DNA of 64,000 nucleotides from Gyrodactylus bullatarudis (GCA_012064415.1 SSNU01000185.1:51634-115633), one strand, 5' to 3'. Positions 11,306-21,918 are shown, counted from the stretch's first letter. Numbers and translations are program-made. The notes: generated by a model not told the origin, from the letters alone.

Positions 11306-12585
11306 CAGTTGTACCTCTATAAAAAATTTAACAAACCTATCCCTATCCTCTCTGCCCCTTTTAAGTTGAGAAAATTTATGTATAGCTACTATAAAGTAGG
11401 TTTATAAGTGCCAAACTTTCCAAAAAAATAAAATTCACTCAAGTTTGATTCATTCGATAGAGAATTTTCTGCTGATTCTTTCTATCTAATAAAAATACCA
11501 GATTCGTTCATTTCTTGTCTCATAAAACACTCTCAAACATTGGAGCAGTTTTGATTTTGGATTAAAAAATGATTTTTCTCTTTTTCGTCTTTTCACACTT
11601 TTGACCTATACCCCCCTTATTTACACCCACAATTGGGGAACAACTGTAATTATAGGTTACATCACTCTTTCCCCTATAATCCCACTGAGATATTCAACGA
11701 TTAACTCGAAATATCAATGATTAATCAATCCTTCTCACATAACTACAAATTTCAACGTGCAAAGAATTAGCATTTGGTTTGTTATTCTCTTGAAAGGGTC
11801 CCATTTCATATCCTCTAAACCTTATGATTATTTTTTTTGTCCAATGAGAACACTATAAATTTTAAATTGATCAACAATCCAATTTACAATTCATTTTCAC
11901 TCATAACAACAATGAAACATGATCTCAAGACCGAAATCAATTGTCTAGTTGCGGAAGGCAAAACTTCCAAAGAAATTTCTTCTCAACTGGGAATAAGTCT
12001 CGCACGAGTAAAATATTTCCGAAGAACAAAAGTGATTAAGTCAGCAAATCAAAGATTTTATGATGGAATCAGACAATATTTAATTGAATTTGGCAGACCA
12101 ATTCCTTTTGATGAACTTCAGGAATCAATATTTCCTGAGAAACAACCGAAAGAACTCCTTTGTGAATTTAATATTGAACTTATTGGCATTTGGGATCATT
12201 GGGCAGTGGGATTATAGGGGAAAGAGTGATGTAACCTATAATTACAGTTGTTCCCCAATTGTGGGTGTAAATAAGGGGGGTATAGGTCAAAAGTGTGAAA
12301 AGACGAAAAAGAGAAAAATCATTTTTTAATCCAAAATCAAAACTGCTCCAATGTTTGAGAGTGTTTTATGAGACAAGAAATGAACGAATCTGGTATTTTT
12401 ATTAGATAGAAAGAATCAGCAGAAAATTCTCTATCGAATGAATCAAACTTAAGTGAATTTTATTTTTTTGGAAAGTTTGACACTTATAAACCTACTTTAT
12501 AGTAGCTATACATAAATTTTCTCAACTTAAAAGGGGCAGAGAGGATAGGGATAGGTTTGTTAAATTTTTTATAGAGGTACAACTG
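11306..12585. mobile_element. Composite element: two inverted 341-bp MITEs flanking an HTH ORF
   Basis: The outer ends are CAGTTGTACC (11306) and GGTACAACTG (12585), each flanked by TA. Each arm is itself delimited: 11306-11646 ends AACAACTG before TA, and 12245-12585 starts CAGTTGTT after TA. Each arm is 341 bp, and they are almost perfect inverted copies. Inverted homology continues inward for about 50 bp (TAATTATAGGTTACATCAC). Ends of CAG/CTG with TA duplication are typical of the Tc1/mariner/pogo superfamily. The arms contain the CCTCTCTGCCCC motif at 11346 and 12533. Confidence 0.8.
11837..12217 (+). CDS. Helix-turn-helix protein fragment inside the paired MITEs
   Basis: A 126-residue frame whose first ATG is at about 11912 (MKHDLKTEINCLV). 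Residues 30-62 (LVAEGKTSKEISSQLGISLARVKYFRR) look like a helix-turn-helix of the resolvase/transposase type. The remainder (GIRQYLIEFGRPIPFDEL) is not recognised. There is no DDE catalytic domain, so it can at most bind DNA; it is probably the leftover N-terminus of a transposase or a captured fragment. It ends only about 25 bp before the right MITE. The overlapping 12084-12329 frame is a shadow. Confidence 0.45.
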   Translation: MSNENTINFKLINNPIYNSFSLITTMKHDLKTEINCLVAEGKTSKEISSQLGISLARVKYFRRTKVIKSANQRFYDGIRQYLIEFGRPIPFDELQESIFPEKQPKELLCEFNIELIGIWDHWAVGL

Positions 12586-12699
12586 TATGTCTTTTCAAAA
12601 CAAAGAGATTATGCAAAAATATTGTATAGCTGTGAAGATTCTATGTCCTCTTTAAGCAGATATCTTCTCATTTTGGTTAGAAAAAAATGTTATGACATT

Positions 12700-13435
12700 T
12701 ATATTTGATTAAACGAAATGTTTCAGCGGTTGATTTTCTCTTGAAGATTATTTCGTTTCATCCTAATATGAGATTTACTAAGGAAATTAATCTTATGAGA
12801 GTTTCTTAGATATCAAACTAACTAGGAAGGAGAATGGGTCAATTCTAAGAAATATCTACAAGAAGATGACTGATAATGGAAAATACATCCATTTTGCGAG
12901 TCTAAGTCCTCTATCTCATAAAGTTGGCTTAGTAATTGGTCTAGGAAAGAAGACAAGAAAGATTGCTAGTCCAGAGGAATGGCCAAACCTAAATGAAGAG
13001 TCAAAATTATCTTTAAATGATAATGGTTATCCTAACAGATTTGTAGACAGGTTTCAATAATGATGTAAGGAGACGACTGGTTAATCTTACTGATCAACAT
13101 CATGATAATCAATTTTAAAGGTGATGGTTTCTGTGATGATCAGAACCTCAAAACGACTATCTTTACTAAATTGCTCAGGAAGTTTCAAGGCTATAAAATG
13201 ATAATAAAAGATTCTAAGGTTGCGTATTACTCTTGGTTCCAAAGTTATAAACTATTGAAATAAACTATTTCTAAACATCTATTAATTCTTATACTGATTT
13301 AACTTTTTAATTAATATTTTAAGTAACTTAAATTCCTATGCCGTGTTTGCTTACAAGCCCTACCCCTGATGGATCCTTGAAATTTCGACCAATCAGAATT
13401 TATCGATAAAATAAAAAATTAAAAAAACGTGGATC
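12700..13435 (+). pseudogene. PLE group 1 RT/linker fragment, plus-strand partner of 2430-2990
   Basis: Contains FHPNMRFTKEINLMRVS in a broken frame (about 12755-12810), then a 64-residue ORF at 12866-13060 with DNGKYIHFASLSPLSHKVGL and NGYPNRF. That is the stretch between RT motif D/E and the endonuclease in intact copies. A decayed piece of the next segment (VNLTDQHHDNQF) follows to 13130. From 13240 to 13435 is the non-PLE block also found inverted at 2430-2600. It is dead. Confidence 0.75.
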
Positions 13436-13800
13436 ACCTCAAAGAAATTTCAAAATCGACAGATTTGAACATCATGAAGATGTTTAATAAAAAATCCCCA
13501 TAAAATTATTTAGAAAATCGTAAGAATATCTATTAAAACCAAATATACATTTCTTGAACCATCAGCAGTGGTAATTCTTCTAAAATAGTATTATTATTGA
13601 GTCCTATTCCTCATAAAGATTAATTAATTGGGTTATGTGAGAGGACGCGTTTGAAAAATTACGTGAATTACTTTTTCATAATAACATGATGTATAATTTA
13701 TTTTCAAATTTCTGTACTTTTAAGTATAACATATAATATGCTTAAAATAATCATATATTCTTTAATTTATATACTATTTTGCGATTACATACCAAATAAA

Positions 13801-13880
13801 TTCCAAATACGGAAGTACTTAGAACTAGCAGATGCAAAATTAGTGAATGAAGAGCTATTTTCATTCTCTGTGCACAGAAT
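13801..13880 (+). pseudogene. Fragment of the PLE-associated KxLELADAKLVNE protein
   Basis: Translation gives FQIRKYLELADAKLVNE, closely similar to HQIQKVLEIAEAKLVND in the ORF at 17412-17597. Both lie a few hundred bases 5' of a family 2 ribozyme (14124 and 17828). Function is unknown. Confidence 0.4.
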
Positions 13881-13910
13881 ATATTTTTACGAGAAATTTA
13901 CGTAAATTTT

Positions 13911-13985
13911 CAAAAAACACTAAAACTCTCCAATAAATAACTGAATTGGGGAGAAAAGTGAAAAAGCTCATATCTGCCTGGGTGA
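13911..13985 (-). repeat. PLE group 1 3' hairpin fragment
   Basis: Contains AACACTAAAACTCTCC and AAAAGTGAAAAAGCTCATAT, the minus-strand form of the group 1 3' end, with the adjoining coding sequence already lost. Confidence 0.6.
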
Positions 13986-14123
13986 TTTTGTTGTTTAAGT
14001 TGTATTGTAACCGATGTGTCTTTCTTCAATCGATCTCTCTTTCTATTGGTTTTGACGCTTGAATGAATGCTCTCGGCTAGATTATATGATGTTTATTAAA
14101 CTTTTATATATAACTATAATAAG

Positions 14124-14171
14124 TCGGTGTTTGGTCCGAAGAGAACTGACGAAGACGAAGCTTTATTCACG
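14124..14171 (+). ncRNA. Hammerhead ribozyme-like motif, family 2
   Basis: TCGGT (14124) can pair with ACTGA (14145-14149) through one G-U pair. Stem I is GGT (14133-14135) with a CAC partner. The core is CCGAAGA instead of CTGATGA, then GAAG instead of GAAA, an AAGCTTT palindromic stem III, and TTC. Sequence downstream (CATTCTGAATTAAG-like, then CAGTC) matches 3090-3180. Two core mutations suggest it is inactive. Confidence 0.5.
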
Positions 14172-14307
14172 AGTAAACGTCGTTTGTTCTTAATTCAGAA
14201 TGACTTCCAGTCAGTACCCCCAGAATATTTTCAAGAAGATCAGGCAACTTATTTACTCTATCGTTTTTATACTATTTTGTGATTTTTAAGCCACTATATA
14301 TATATTT

Positions 14308-14610
14308 GAGGCTCTGGTGATGATGTAAGGAGACGACTGGTTAATCTTATTGATCAACAATATGAAACGATAAAATCAAAAATTTTATTTAAAACCCAAA
14401 GATTGATTCAGTTTGATTCATAAGGATTTACTAAAACCTGGAGTAAATTCCAATGTGAATGTGGGCCTTCGTATATATAGGATATAAAATGTTATATAAA
14501 AATGAAAGAATAGATTTGTGGGTGAAGAAGAAATTGTTCATCAATCACACTGAAGCAAACCTGTGAGTTCAGAAAGAATACTCTTATGACCTTCTATTAC
14601 TATGGCCTAT
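14308..14610 (+). pseudogene. PLE group 1 endonuclease fragment
   Basis: Translates in pieces as GDDVRRRLVNLIDQQYETIKSK (about 14317-14375), then the SLIHKDLLKPG region, then the Cys-rich start of the endonuclease (FQCECGPSYI, about 14447-14475). The central catalytic region is deleted, and the VKKKLFINH and YYYGLCEL tail follows to the 3' hairpin. It is dead. Confidence 0.75.
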
Positions 14611-14678
14611 GTGAGCTTTTTCCCTTTTCTCTTCACTGTTGCTATTTATTGAAGATTTTTACTTTTTTTCAGCACACA
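14611..14678 (+). promoter_or_regulatory. PLE group 1 3' hairpin with a compensated inner stem
   Basis: The outer arm is GTGAGCT at 14611-14617, with AGCACAC as the weakened partner. The inner stem is TCTTC/GAAGA here, where most copies have CTCTCC/GGAGAG, so both strands have changed in step. Confidence 0.6.
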
Positions 14679-15549
14679 TTATTTTTCTTTTAACTATTCT
14701 CACTTTTACTATAATTCTTTCAATATTTTTAAATCATTGTGTTCAATCAATTTTAAACTTTTATCATTATTAATGTGTCACTACTGATGAACAATAAATA
14801 AATGTACATTTAGTGAATAAAAATCCTGTATTATATTTCAAACCTACTGCAATTCTTATAATGTAATTATTCATTCTAGTTTCTTTTAAGTTTGAGTTTA
14901 TTTTGAGTGAAAATTACCTGTTATGTTCAAGTATGAGATAATGATAAATGAAATAACGAATAAAAGTAACATTGAAAATTTTCAAATTTCGAAGTAAATA
15001 TAACGTCACTAAAAAGGTGTTTATTTTATCTAGTCTTTCAAAGAAGTAAGATTTTTTATCGAATTTTTAAACAAATCATAATCCAAACAGTATAAGTTAC
15101 ACACTATGAAATAAATTTTTTGCAAAAATATTATAAAGTTTCAATAAAAATAGCTTTGTTCTGTGCAAATTTTTTCTGCTGATTTCAAATATGTATAATT
15201 TAACTGACGTTATTTGACAAAATCTCGAAAAAAGTATGTTCAAAAAGTATGATTACAATTGAGGAGCATCTGAGTCTCAAAGTTAAAATTTGGTGAAAAT
15301 ACTTGTTAGATGTCATTCTCTTTTTCCCGTTGAACCTTCGGCTAGATTTCTTTTCCTCGGTGTGTGTCTGGTTTGGGAATATATTGTGATTGTTTTATTT
15401 CGTTCATGTGTGTTTTTTTTATTGTTGCTCTAGAGAAGGTTAACGTTTTTACGGCTGATTTTTCTACACAGAGGTTAGACTTTTTTTCAATGGATAGGGC
15501 AGCAACAGAGCTTCTGCTGTATTTTTCTTCCATATTTTGTTTTATCCTT

Positions 15550-15712
15550 GCAAGGATTCCAGTATATTGTTGATGAAGTTTATGGGGATTTCATTTTTCA
15601 AGAAAATATCCACTAGCTTTTCTTTTACTTCTTGTCAAATTTTTTTGATATTATTCGCTTGATTCGGGTAAACTGGATACGATCAATCCACTTTTATACT
15701 CTCTTGGACTCT
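15550..15712 (-). pseudogene. PLE group 3 linker fragment
   Basis: The minus strand matches 49855-50010 (ESMEKSNDE side): NILESLQG-like, NEIPINFINNILE, then VKEKLVDIFL and YKSGLIVSSL. It is the RT-EN linker of the same group as the RT at 50068-50418. The two overlapping ORFs at 15342-15573 beside it are not recognised. Confidence 0.55.
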
Positions 15713-16020
15713 ATCTTTTCCATGTATAATAAACTTGGCATCGCCTATCTTCATGAAAGCTATTTTTATTGAAATTCCATAGTATATCGCGAGCAGTATT
15801 ATTAGAAAAAATTCTCATGTAATAATTACAAGCAGAATTTATATAATATTTTTAAACAGAAGATTTGATAAATTGTAAGATTTTATTCATAAAACTTTGA
15901 AAAAATTTAGAATTAGGTTTTTAAATACTTAATTTTTATGAAGTGGAAAGTAACGCCGAACATCTTTGAAAATATTATCTGTTTCCAATGAAGAACTCAT
16001 TGTGAGGATTAGAAAGACAA

Positions 16021-16062
16021 GTGAATATTTCACCAGATCTCGTCAGACTTTTACACCACCAT
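16021..16062 (-). ncRNA. Hammerhead ribozyme-like motif, family 1 (decayed)
   Basis: On the minus strand: GGTG, then AAGT-CTGACGA-GATCTGGT-GAAA-TATTC. The core has a C for T change (CTGACGA). It adjoins a block (GAACTCATTGTGAGGATTAG) also found at 1945 and 42845. Confidence 0.45.
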
Positions 16063-16231
16063 ATATGTTGTGCTTAAAGTGTAACGAATGATAAAAGTGT
16101 AATTAATCACACTTCAACGTTGAAAGTGTAACGAAAATATTTTTCCTCTCTGCCCCTTTTAGGTATATGCCTGTTAGCATATACGGTCTATGCTTATGCA
16201 ATATACAAGTGACTTGCCTAAAGTGTAACAA

Positions 16232-16747
16232 AAACATTTGACCTCTCTGTCCCTCTTTGATGGGGCTTGTAATCGTTTTTTTGTCTTTTTTATTGAGATA
16301 GTAAATTCAAAACTTCAAATGTAATTGAATTTTGACTTAATGCAGAATTATAATGCAGAACATAACTCAGAACAATTCTAGATTCTGTTTGATATTCAAG
16401 GAGCAAAATTACATTTTCATTGTATTTAGCAGACAAATTTTTCCACATCAATTTTGTTGGTCCAAATAGCTCAGACTTGGTCTTAGCAATGACAAAGATG
16501 AAAAATTTTTAATTTAATATACGCCAGGAAATTTTAATGCCTAATTTTTTCGTTCTCAGTTTCAACCTGTGTAAGAGAAATCAGAGACCGAGCCTTGTAT
16601 TACATATGGTTATGTACGAGAAGCAATAGCTTTACATATAAGTAAATCGAAATTCAATTACATTTGAAGTTTTGAAATTACTACATCTTACTGTATCTTA
16701 ATTTTGAAAAAGAGAAAAATACGATTAAAGCCCCATCAAAGAGGGTT
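16232..16747. repeat. Hairpin (MITE-like) element
   Basis: Left arm CCTCTTTGATGGGGCTT (about 16254) and right arm AAGCCCCATCAAAGAGG (about 16730-16746) are perfect inverted repeats. A second inner pair is ACTTCAAATGTAATTGAA / TTCAATTACATTTGAAGT. There is no coding content. A CCTCTCTGTCCC motif lies at the left edge. Confidence 0.65.
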
Positions 16748-17100
16748 TTCAGATGCTCCTTTATTCGCGCCTTCACAGGTCTCACTATTTGGCCGACGTA
16801 GGCAGATCCACATTTACATTTGAACAAATAAATTACTCCTTTTTTTCCAACCAGGGCACTGGATCTTTGGATCTAAAACATGGAGTTTGTGACCAGGGAA
16901 CGTCTTTTTTGTAATCTCGAACAGTTTGTAATTCAAGATTTGATGTGCTACGTCCCCTTTGAAAGGCAACTTCAAATAAATTGGAATCAATTCATCAACT
17001 TCTTTCTTGGTTTTTAATCTCAGGTTTGAGTACTTATCGATACAAGCTTCCGGATAACCATATAATATTAGAAGTTCTCTCAGAATCAATCTGTTTTTAC
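16743..17100 (-). pseudogene. PLE group 2 linker and endonuclease start
   Basis: The minus strand encodes LLILYGYPEACIDKYSNL, LPFKGDVAHQILNYKLFEI, FPGHKLHVL, then KKRSNLFVQM. With one frame change the endonuclease core FKCKCGSAYVGQIVRPVK follows, containing the CxC pair, the Y-V-G of the GIY-YIG motif and the catalytic Arg region. The copy ends at about 16743, just before the hairpin element, so the rest of the nuclease is missing. It is most similar to 23160-23510. Confidence 0.8.
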
Positions 17101-17404
17101 TTCTGTTGGCTTCCGAAGATAATATTTTCTAATCTCCCTTATGAATCCAAATTAGAATAGTAATATCTTAGATGAGGTTTGACAATATCTCCGTTCTAAA
17201 TATTCTTTCGATTTTCAAAAAATTCTTTCTTACTAGACTTTTCTTTCGGCAAGCCGGACTAAAATTCAGAAAGGGCATAAAATGAGAAGGAACTGACTTT
17301 TTCCTATATATACTTGTCTGACCAATTTCGTTGCTTCTGGTGACCAGAACATCTGGGAAATTTAGAAGGATTTAGACGTATAATCCCCGTCTTGCTTGGT
17401 GAAT

Positions 17405-17760
17405 TCAATATTTGGATACATTGAATTTAGATTTGAAAAGATTGAATCTAATGTACGCCGCAGATCCAAAGCTCAGTAAGCACCAAATTCAAAAAGTCTT
17501 GGAGATAGCTGAGGCGAAGTTAGTGAATGATGTACACAGAAAATATTGGGCAGGAAGTTGGGTTTCACTGGTGTCAACTTCCACAAAGCATTCATGATAA
17601 TTAAGAAAATTTCAAAGATGACCAAAGGATCGCCTTTGAGTCCCCTATCTCCAACTCAAAACTTAGACCCAAATCCAGAAATTTTAGCCTCCACCTCAAC
17701 ATCAGTTGATACAAAACAATCCGAGAGCGGTCCAATGTTCACCTTAGTCAATCTTGGATG
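17405..17760 (+). pseudogene. PLE-associated protein fragment of unknown function
   Basis: Two overlapping frames: 17412-17597 (LDLKRLNLMYAADPKLSKHQ, then KVLEIAEAKLVND) and 17546-17761 (ending PMFTLVNLG, rich in Pro, Ser and Thr). The join near 17560 looks like a frameshift in one former protein. It stops about 70 bp before the family 2 ribozyme at 17828. The related fragment at 13801 sits upstream of another ribozyme, which suggests a PLE-linked ORF. I do not recognise the family. Confidence 0.4.
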
Positions 17761-17827
17761 AATAATTGCTATTGGTAATATTTTATAATGTTCCTTAAAC
17801 TTGCATGTACATAAATGTATCTAAAGA

Positions 17828-17874
17828 CGGTGTTTGGTCTGGAGAGAACAGACAAAAATAAAGCTTTATTCACC
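17828..17874 (+). ncRNA. Hammerhead ribozyme-like motif, family 2
   Basis: Stem I GGT (17836-17838) / ACC (17872-17874); core CTGGAGA; then CAAAA where GAAA is expected. Stem III is a perfect AATAAAGCTTTATT palindrome (17857-17870) followed by C17 at 17871. The core changes suggest loss of activity, though the stem is intact. Confidence 0.55.
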
Positions 17875-18857
17875 AATAATCCTTGAAGTAAAAACCACTG
17901 AATCTGGAATCGATATTTAGTACTGTCATCAACATAAGTTCACAAACAATTTGTGAAAGAACGAATGGAGGGCAAATGATCAAGCTGAGCTGATTATTAT
18001 TCTAATTTTCTTTGTAATTTTTTAAATTACTATAATTTTATTACTACAGGTATATAAATGTATCCCAGAGATGGATGTGGAAAATTAACCCCCACTTCTC
18101 TCAACCCTCGAAATATATATAAAAATATTTGTGTCATCGCTTGAAAGTAGGCATAATATCCTTTATCAACCTAAAAATATAAGTTTCGGTTAACTTCTAG
18201 ACCATTCAAAAGATTTTAATTTCTCGATCAAAACCGTACAATAAACTGCATACATTGACTTAAAATAACCACTCTATCATCTTTTCTCATTTTTCCTCAA
18301 AAATATTGGGTGAGAAAAGGGGCCTACTTTAACCCCATAACCATTTGTTAATCCTTAATCCCAAATTCCGTTTTATTACTAATGAGAGAATATATTCATC
18401 GCCAGATTGGTGAAAAATTAGATTTTCAGCAATTCTCTTCAGCCTTGAACCATTCTAGAATATTTCCTATAAAGTGGGTATTTATTCATGTGTATTCATA
18501 ATGATTGTTTTATTTAAGAAACATTTGAGTATACAGCATATATATGTTGTATATTTTTAGGTTGATAAAGGATATTATGCCTACTTTCAAGCGATGACAC
18601 AAATATTTTTATATATATTTCGAGGGTTGAGAGAAGTGGGGGTTAATTTTCCACATCCATCTCTGGGATACATTTATATACCTGTAGTAATAAAATTATA
18701 GTAATTTAAAAAATTACAAAGAAAATTAGAATAATAATCAGCTCAGCTTGATCATTTGCCCTCCATTCGTTCTTTCACAAATTGTTTGTGAACTTATGTT
18801 GATGACAGTACTAAATATCGATTCCAGATTCAGTGGTTTTTACTTCAAGGATTATTG

Positions 18858-18903
18858 GTGAATAAAGCTTTATTTTTGTCTGTTCTCTCCAGACCAAACA
18901 CCG
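18858..18903 (-). ncRNA. Hammerhead ribozyme-like motif, family 2 (inverted duplicate)
   Basis: This is the reverse complement of the motif at 17828-17874, inside the second arm of the large inverted repeat, with the same core mutations. Confidence 0.5.
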
Positions 18904-19418
18904 GTTTTGATCGAGAAATTAAAATCTTTTCAATGGTCTAAAAATTAACCGAAACTTAATTTTTAGGTTGATATTATTCCTACTTTCATGCGATGACACG
19001 AAATTTTTTATATATTTCTGGGGTTGAGAGAGGAGGGGTCAATCGACATTTTTAAAATATAATAATTATTTTCTCTAATGTATATTGCGGCAATAAATAA
19101 TAAAGGCATAAATAATAAGTTTGCAAGATCTTTTTTTTCCCAATTACAGAAAACTTGATACAAAGTATGTTGAATCAAGCGAGTTCTTTCATGAAGAATT
19201 TATCTTAAACGTTAATTTTGCTAATACATATTCTTCTTTAAAATAGTATTGATGACTATGTGTGAGTGAGATACATTTTTAAATTACTTTTCCATTGTCT
19301 AAACACATATCTTGCATATTTTGTGATGAAAGTTGGATTAACCCAACTTTTGTAAGCCAAAGTTGAAAGGAAATTTGATAGGGGGTGGGGTGTATTTACC
19401 TCAATGTCCCTTTCTCAA

Positions 19419-21487
19419 GGACTTGATTCGGGGAGGGAGTAATGGGTATCTTATAGATAAGAATTTATCAAATAAGATAAATTTCTTCTCAGCCTTGTCT
19501 CAGGCTTTTATTAATGGCTATAGTTACATTTTAAAACAGGTGCTATCCATGAACTAGAAAGCTAGATTATATTGGATAAAAATAATTACTTTTTAATAGG
19601 CACAAAAATATTTGATTGGTTGCACTTTTTTTTGTTAAACAATATTTATTTAAAACTAATGATATACAAAATAAATAAAAAAAGATAGGGTTCAGTACAA
19701 GGATATACAAAATAAATTCAATGTTATCTGGATAAGTTGGCAATAAATAAATTCAATTCCCGAAAAAAGGTTTCATAAAAGAAATATAAAAAACAACATA
19801 ATGACTAAATAAGCCCTTCAAGAAATTTCACTAAATCAATTTGGAATTATTGAAGATAAAGTAGACTTTTTGTATAATCTAATTTACATCTAATATACAA
19901 CATGATTGCCTTAATATTGGTCAAATCATTGCATTCTGATATTTTAAATTTGTTTTCAATCATGTTATATGTAGATAAAAAATAATGATGGGGAGGAATG
20001 GTTGATTTCTAATCCAAACAAGGAGGATGGAAAAATTCTAAAATATGTTGCTTCTTCAAAACTCTACAGTATCTTGAGCTCAGTTCACGAAGAGCTTTTA
20101 CATGGTGGAAGAGATAGAATGCATTTCAAAATAAAAGAAAGATTTAAAAATATTTCAATCAAGCAACTCCAGAGGTTTATCCAACTTTGTTCGATATGCC
20201 AAAACAACCACTCTTGTAAACCCTCCAAAATTGTTACAAAACCAATAATTTTTAAATCTTTCAATTCTAGAGCTCAAGTAGATTTAATCAATTGGCAATC
20301 AAATCCTGATGGGGAATTTAAATTTATTTTGGTTTATCAGGATCATCTGACAAAATTCGTGAATATTTATCCTCTCAAAGACAAGAAAGCAGTTACCGTT
20401 GCTGATGTTCTAAAAAGAATTTGGAGCGCCAGAAATTTTGCAAAGTGATAACGGAAGAGAATTCGTCAATAATGTAATTGAAAATCTAAAGCTCACTTGG
20501 CCGTATTTAAGCATTGTTCATGGATCAACTAGACATAGTCAAAGCCAAGGCAGCGTTGAAAGAGCGAATCAAGATATCCAAAAGATGTTGACAAGTTGAA
20601 TGATTGATCATAATTCAAAAGAATGGTCAAAGGGTGTCTTAGATGTTCAGTTATCCAAAAACAATGCTTTACATGCTGATATAAAGACAACTCCATACAG
20701 AGCAGTTTTTGGCAAAGATTTGGACCTTAAAGCTAAAGAAGTTATCATATTAAACAACGAGTCAAGTGAAACCTTGGATGATTTTGAAGACTTATCTTTT
20801 GAAGAATATATCTCTACAATACATGAAAATCAGATTCAAGAAAGAGATGACTGTGTTCGAAATTTAATTTCACAGTCGCAAAAGATGTTGGCCCGATCAG
20901 AAGCAAAATCAAATATTGTTGAAGTAGGAGATAATGTAAAGATCAAGATTCCTAATGTTGATAGAGGAAGAGGAGATCCAGGGTATATAACAGGAGTGGT
21001 TATTGAAAAAAATGAGTACAATATCTGCAAGATTGGCACAGTAAAAGGTACTATATCTGAGGGATTTACCAGCAATAAATTCGAGATTTTCAAGGAAAGG
21101 TTACTCTGTGCTGAAGACATTTCAAAAGACGAAAAATCAATGAGATCCATCGCCAATTTGCATTCAATTGGAGAAGGTCAGGGATTCTTTAAATTTAATT
21201 TTATCAAATCATGTTTGAAAAATAGTTGCAAATGCTCTAAAAATGGATTGAAATGTAACTCTCGATGCCACCATTCAATTACATTTGCAAATAAACATTA
21301 GTATTTTTCGTTTTCAAAAGATTTCATTTAAAAAATTCGAATAGATTCAATAAATTTTTAAATAATAATATTAATATAGTAACTATGGCCATTAATAAAA
21401 GCCTGAGACAAGGCTGAGAAGAAATTTATCTTATTTGATAAATTCTTATCTATAAGATACCCATTACTCCCTCCCCGAATCAAGTCC
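19419..21487 (+). mobile_element. KRBA2/Ginger-like DNA transposon with ~110-bp terminal inverted repeats
   Basis: The left repeat starts GGACTTGATTCGGGGAGGGA at 19419 and runs to about 19527; the right repeat is its near-perfect inverse at 21377-21487. Between them lies one transposase gene in the plus orientation. The repeats are conserved although the gene is broken. No clear target duplication is visible at the outer edges. Confidence 0.8.
19984..21301 (+). pseudogene. Integrase-type DDE transposase (KRBA2/Ginger-like) with Cys-rich tail
   Basis: The N-terminal H2C2 zinc domain is visible as HEELLHGGRDRMHFKIKERF followed by CSICQN (20088-20215). The catalytic core carries three acidic residues: D in AQVDLINW (about 20280), D in LQSDNGREF (about 20445) and E in GSVERANQ (about 20560). 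One frameshift near 20430 splits the core, and a TGA at 20597 interrupts it, probably replacing Trp. At the end is a Cys-rich segment, CLKNSCKCSKNGLKCNSRCH (21214-21273). Integrase-fold proteins cut and join the transposon ends. The first 19984 codons follow a stop at 19972, so the true N-terminus may be lost. It is inactive as it stands but only lightly damaged. The antisense frame 20836-21156 is a shadow. Confidence 0.85.
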
Positions 21488-21764
21488 CTACACACATTTA
21501 GTATGAGGAGAAGACCCCCCACCCTAAATCATTCACGAAATATACTAATTTTAGTATAACCTGACCTGTGAAGAAAAATTCTGTTCACGAGATTTACTAG
21601 GACGAGGAACATTCACGAAACATACTAGGAAATTCATATAATTCCTGATTCACGACTTTTACCGTAACATATACATACAATAATGAAAAGTTAAAAATCC
21701 TCTGATTGGACATATGGGAATTGAAAGAATATCACAGGGAGGAGGGGTAAGGTTTCAATGGGCT

Positions 21765-21880
21765 CATTGTCTTTTCTTGTTGTAACTGCCCGCTACTCTT
21801 TTTCTTTTGACTCCTCGTTTTTTAATTCCACACTTTTTGGATTCAGTGATAATTACAGGTTGAAGTCAAGCTGCATAAAA
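21765..21880 (-). pseudogene. PLE group 2 C-terminal tail fragment
   Basis: The minus strand reads PVIITESKKCGIKKRGVKRK, then RVAGSYNKKRQ and a stop. It corresponds to the PVISDK...KRKRYSGQ tail at 53434-53560. The PCNA-box-like segment is missing or altered here. Confidence 0.55.
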
Positions 21881-21918
21881 AATCTTTTCATTTTAGCAAA
21901 TGAAATATAATCTCATAA

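Larger units (their letters stand above)
17828..18903. repeat. Large inverted repeat with a family 2 hammerhead at both outer ends
   Basis: Arms 17828-18180 and 18551-18903 (353 bp each) are nearly identical inverted copies around a 370-bp centre. A third, diverged, minus-oriented copy of the inner part lies at 18903-19055, next to a block (TTGATCGAGAAATTAAAATC) that also occurs inverted at 18205-18237. No protein is encoded. Confidence 0.8.

Noticed and set aside
17412..17761. Bacterial or viral origin of the Ser/Pro-rich ORF
   Set aside because: Only low-complexity similarity; position beside PLE ribozymes is a better explanation.
20836..21156. Minus ORF of 106 residues
   Set aside because: Shadow of the transposase coding strand, which has clear homology.
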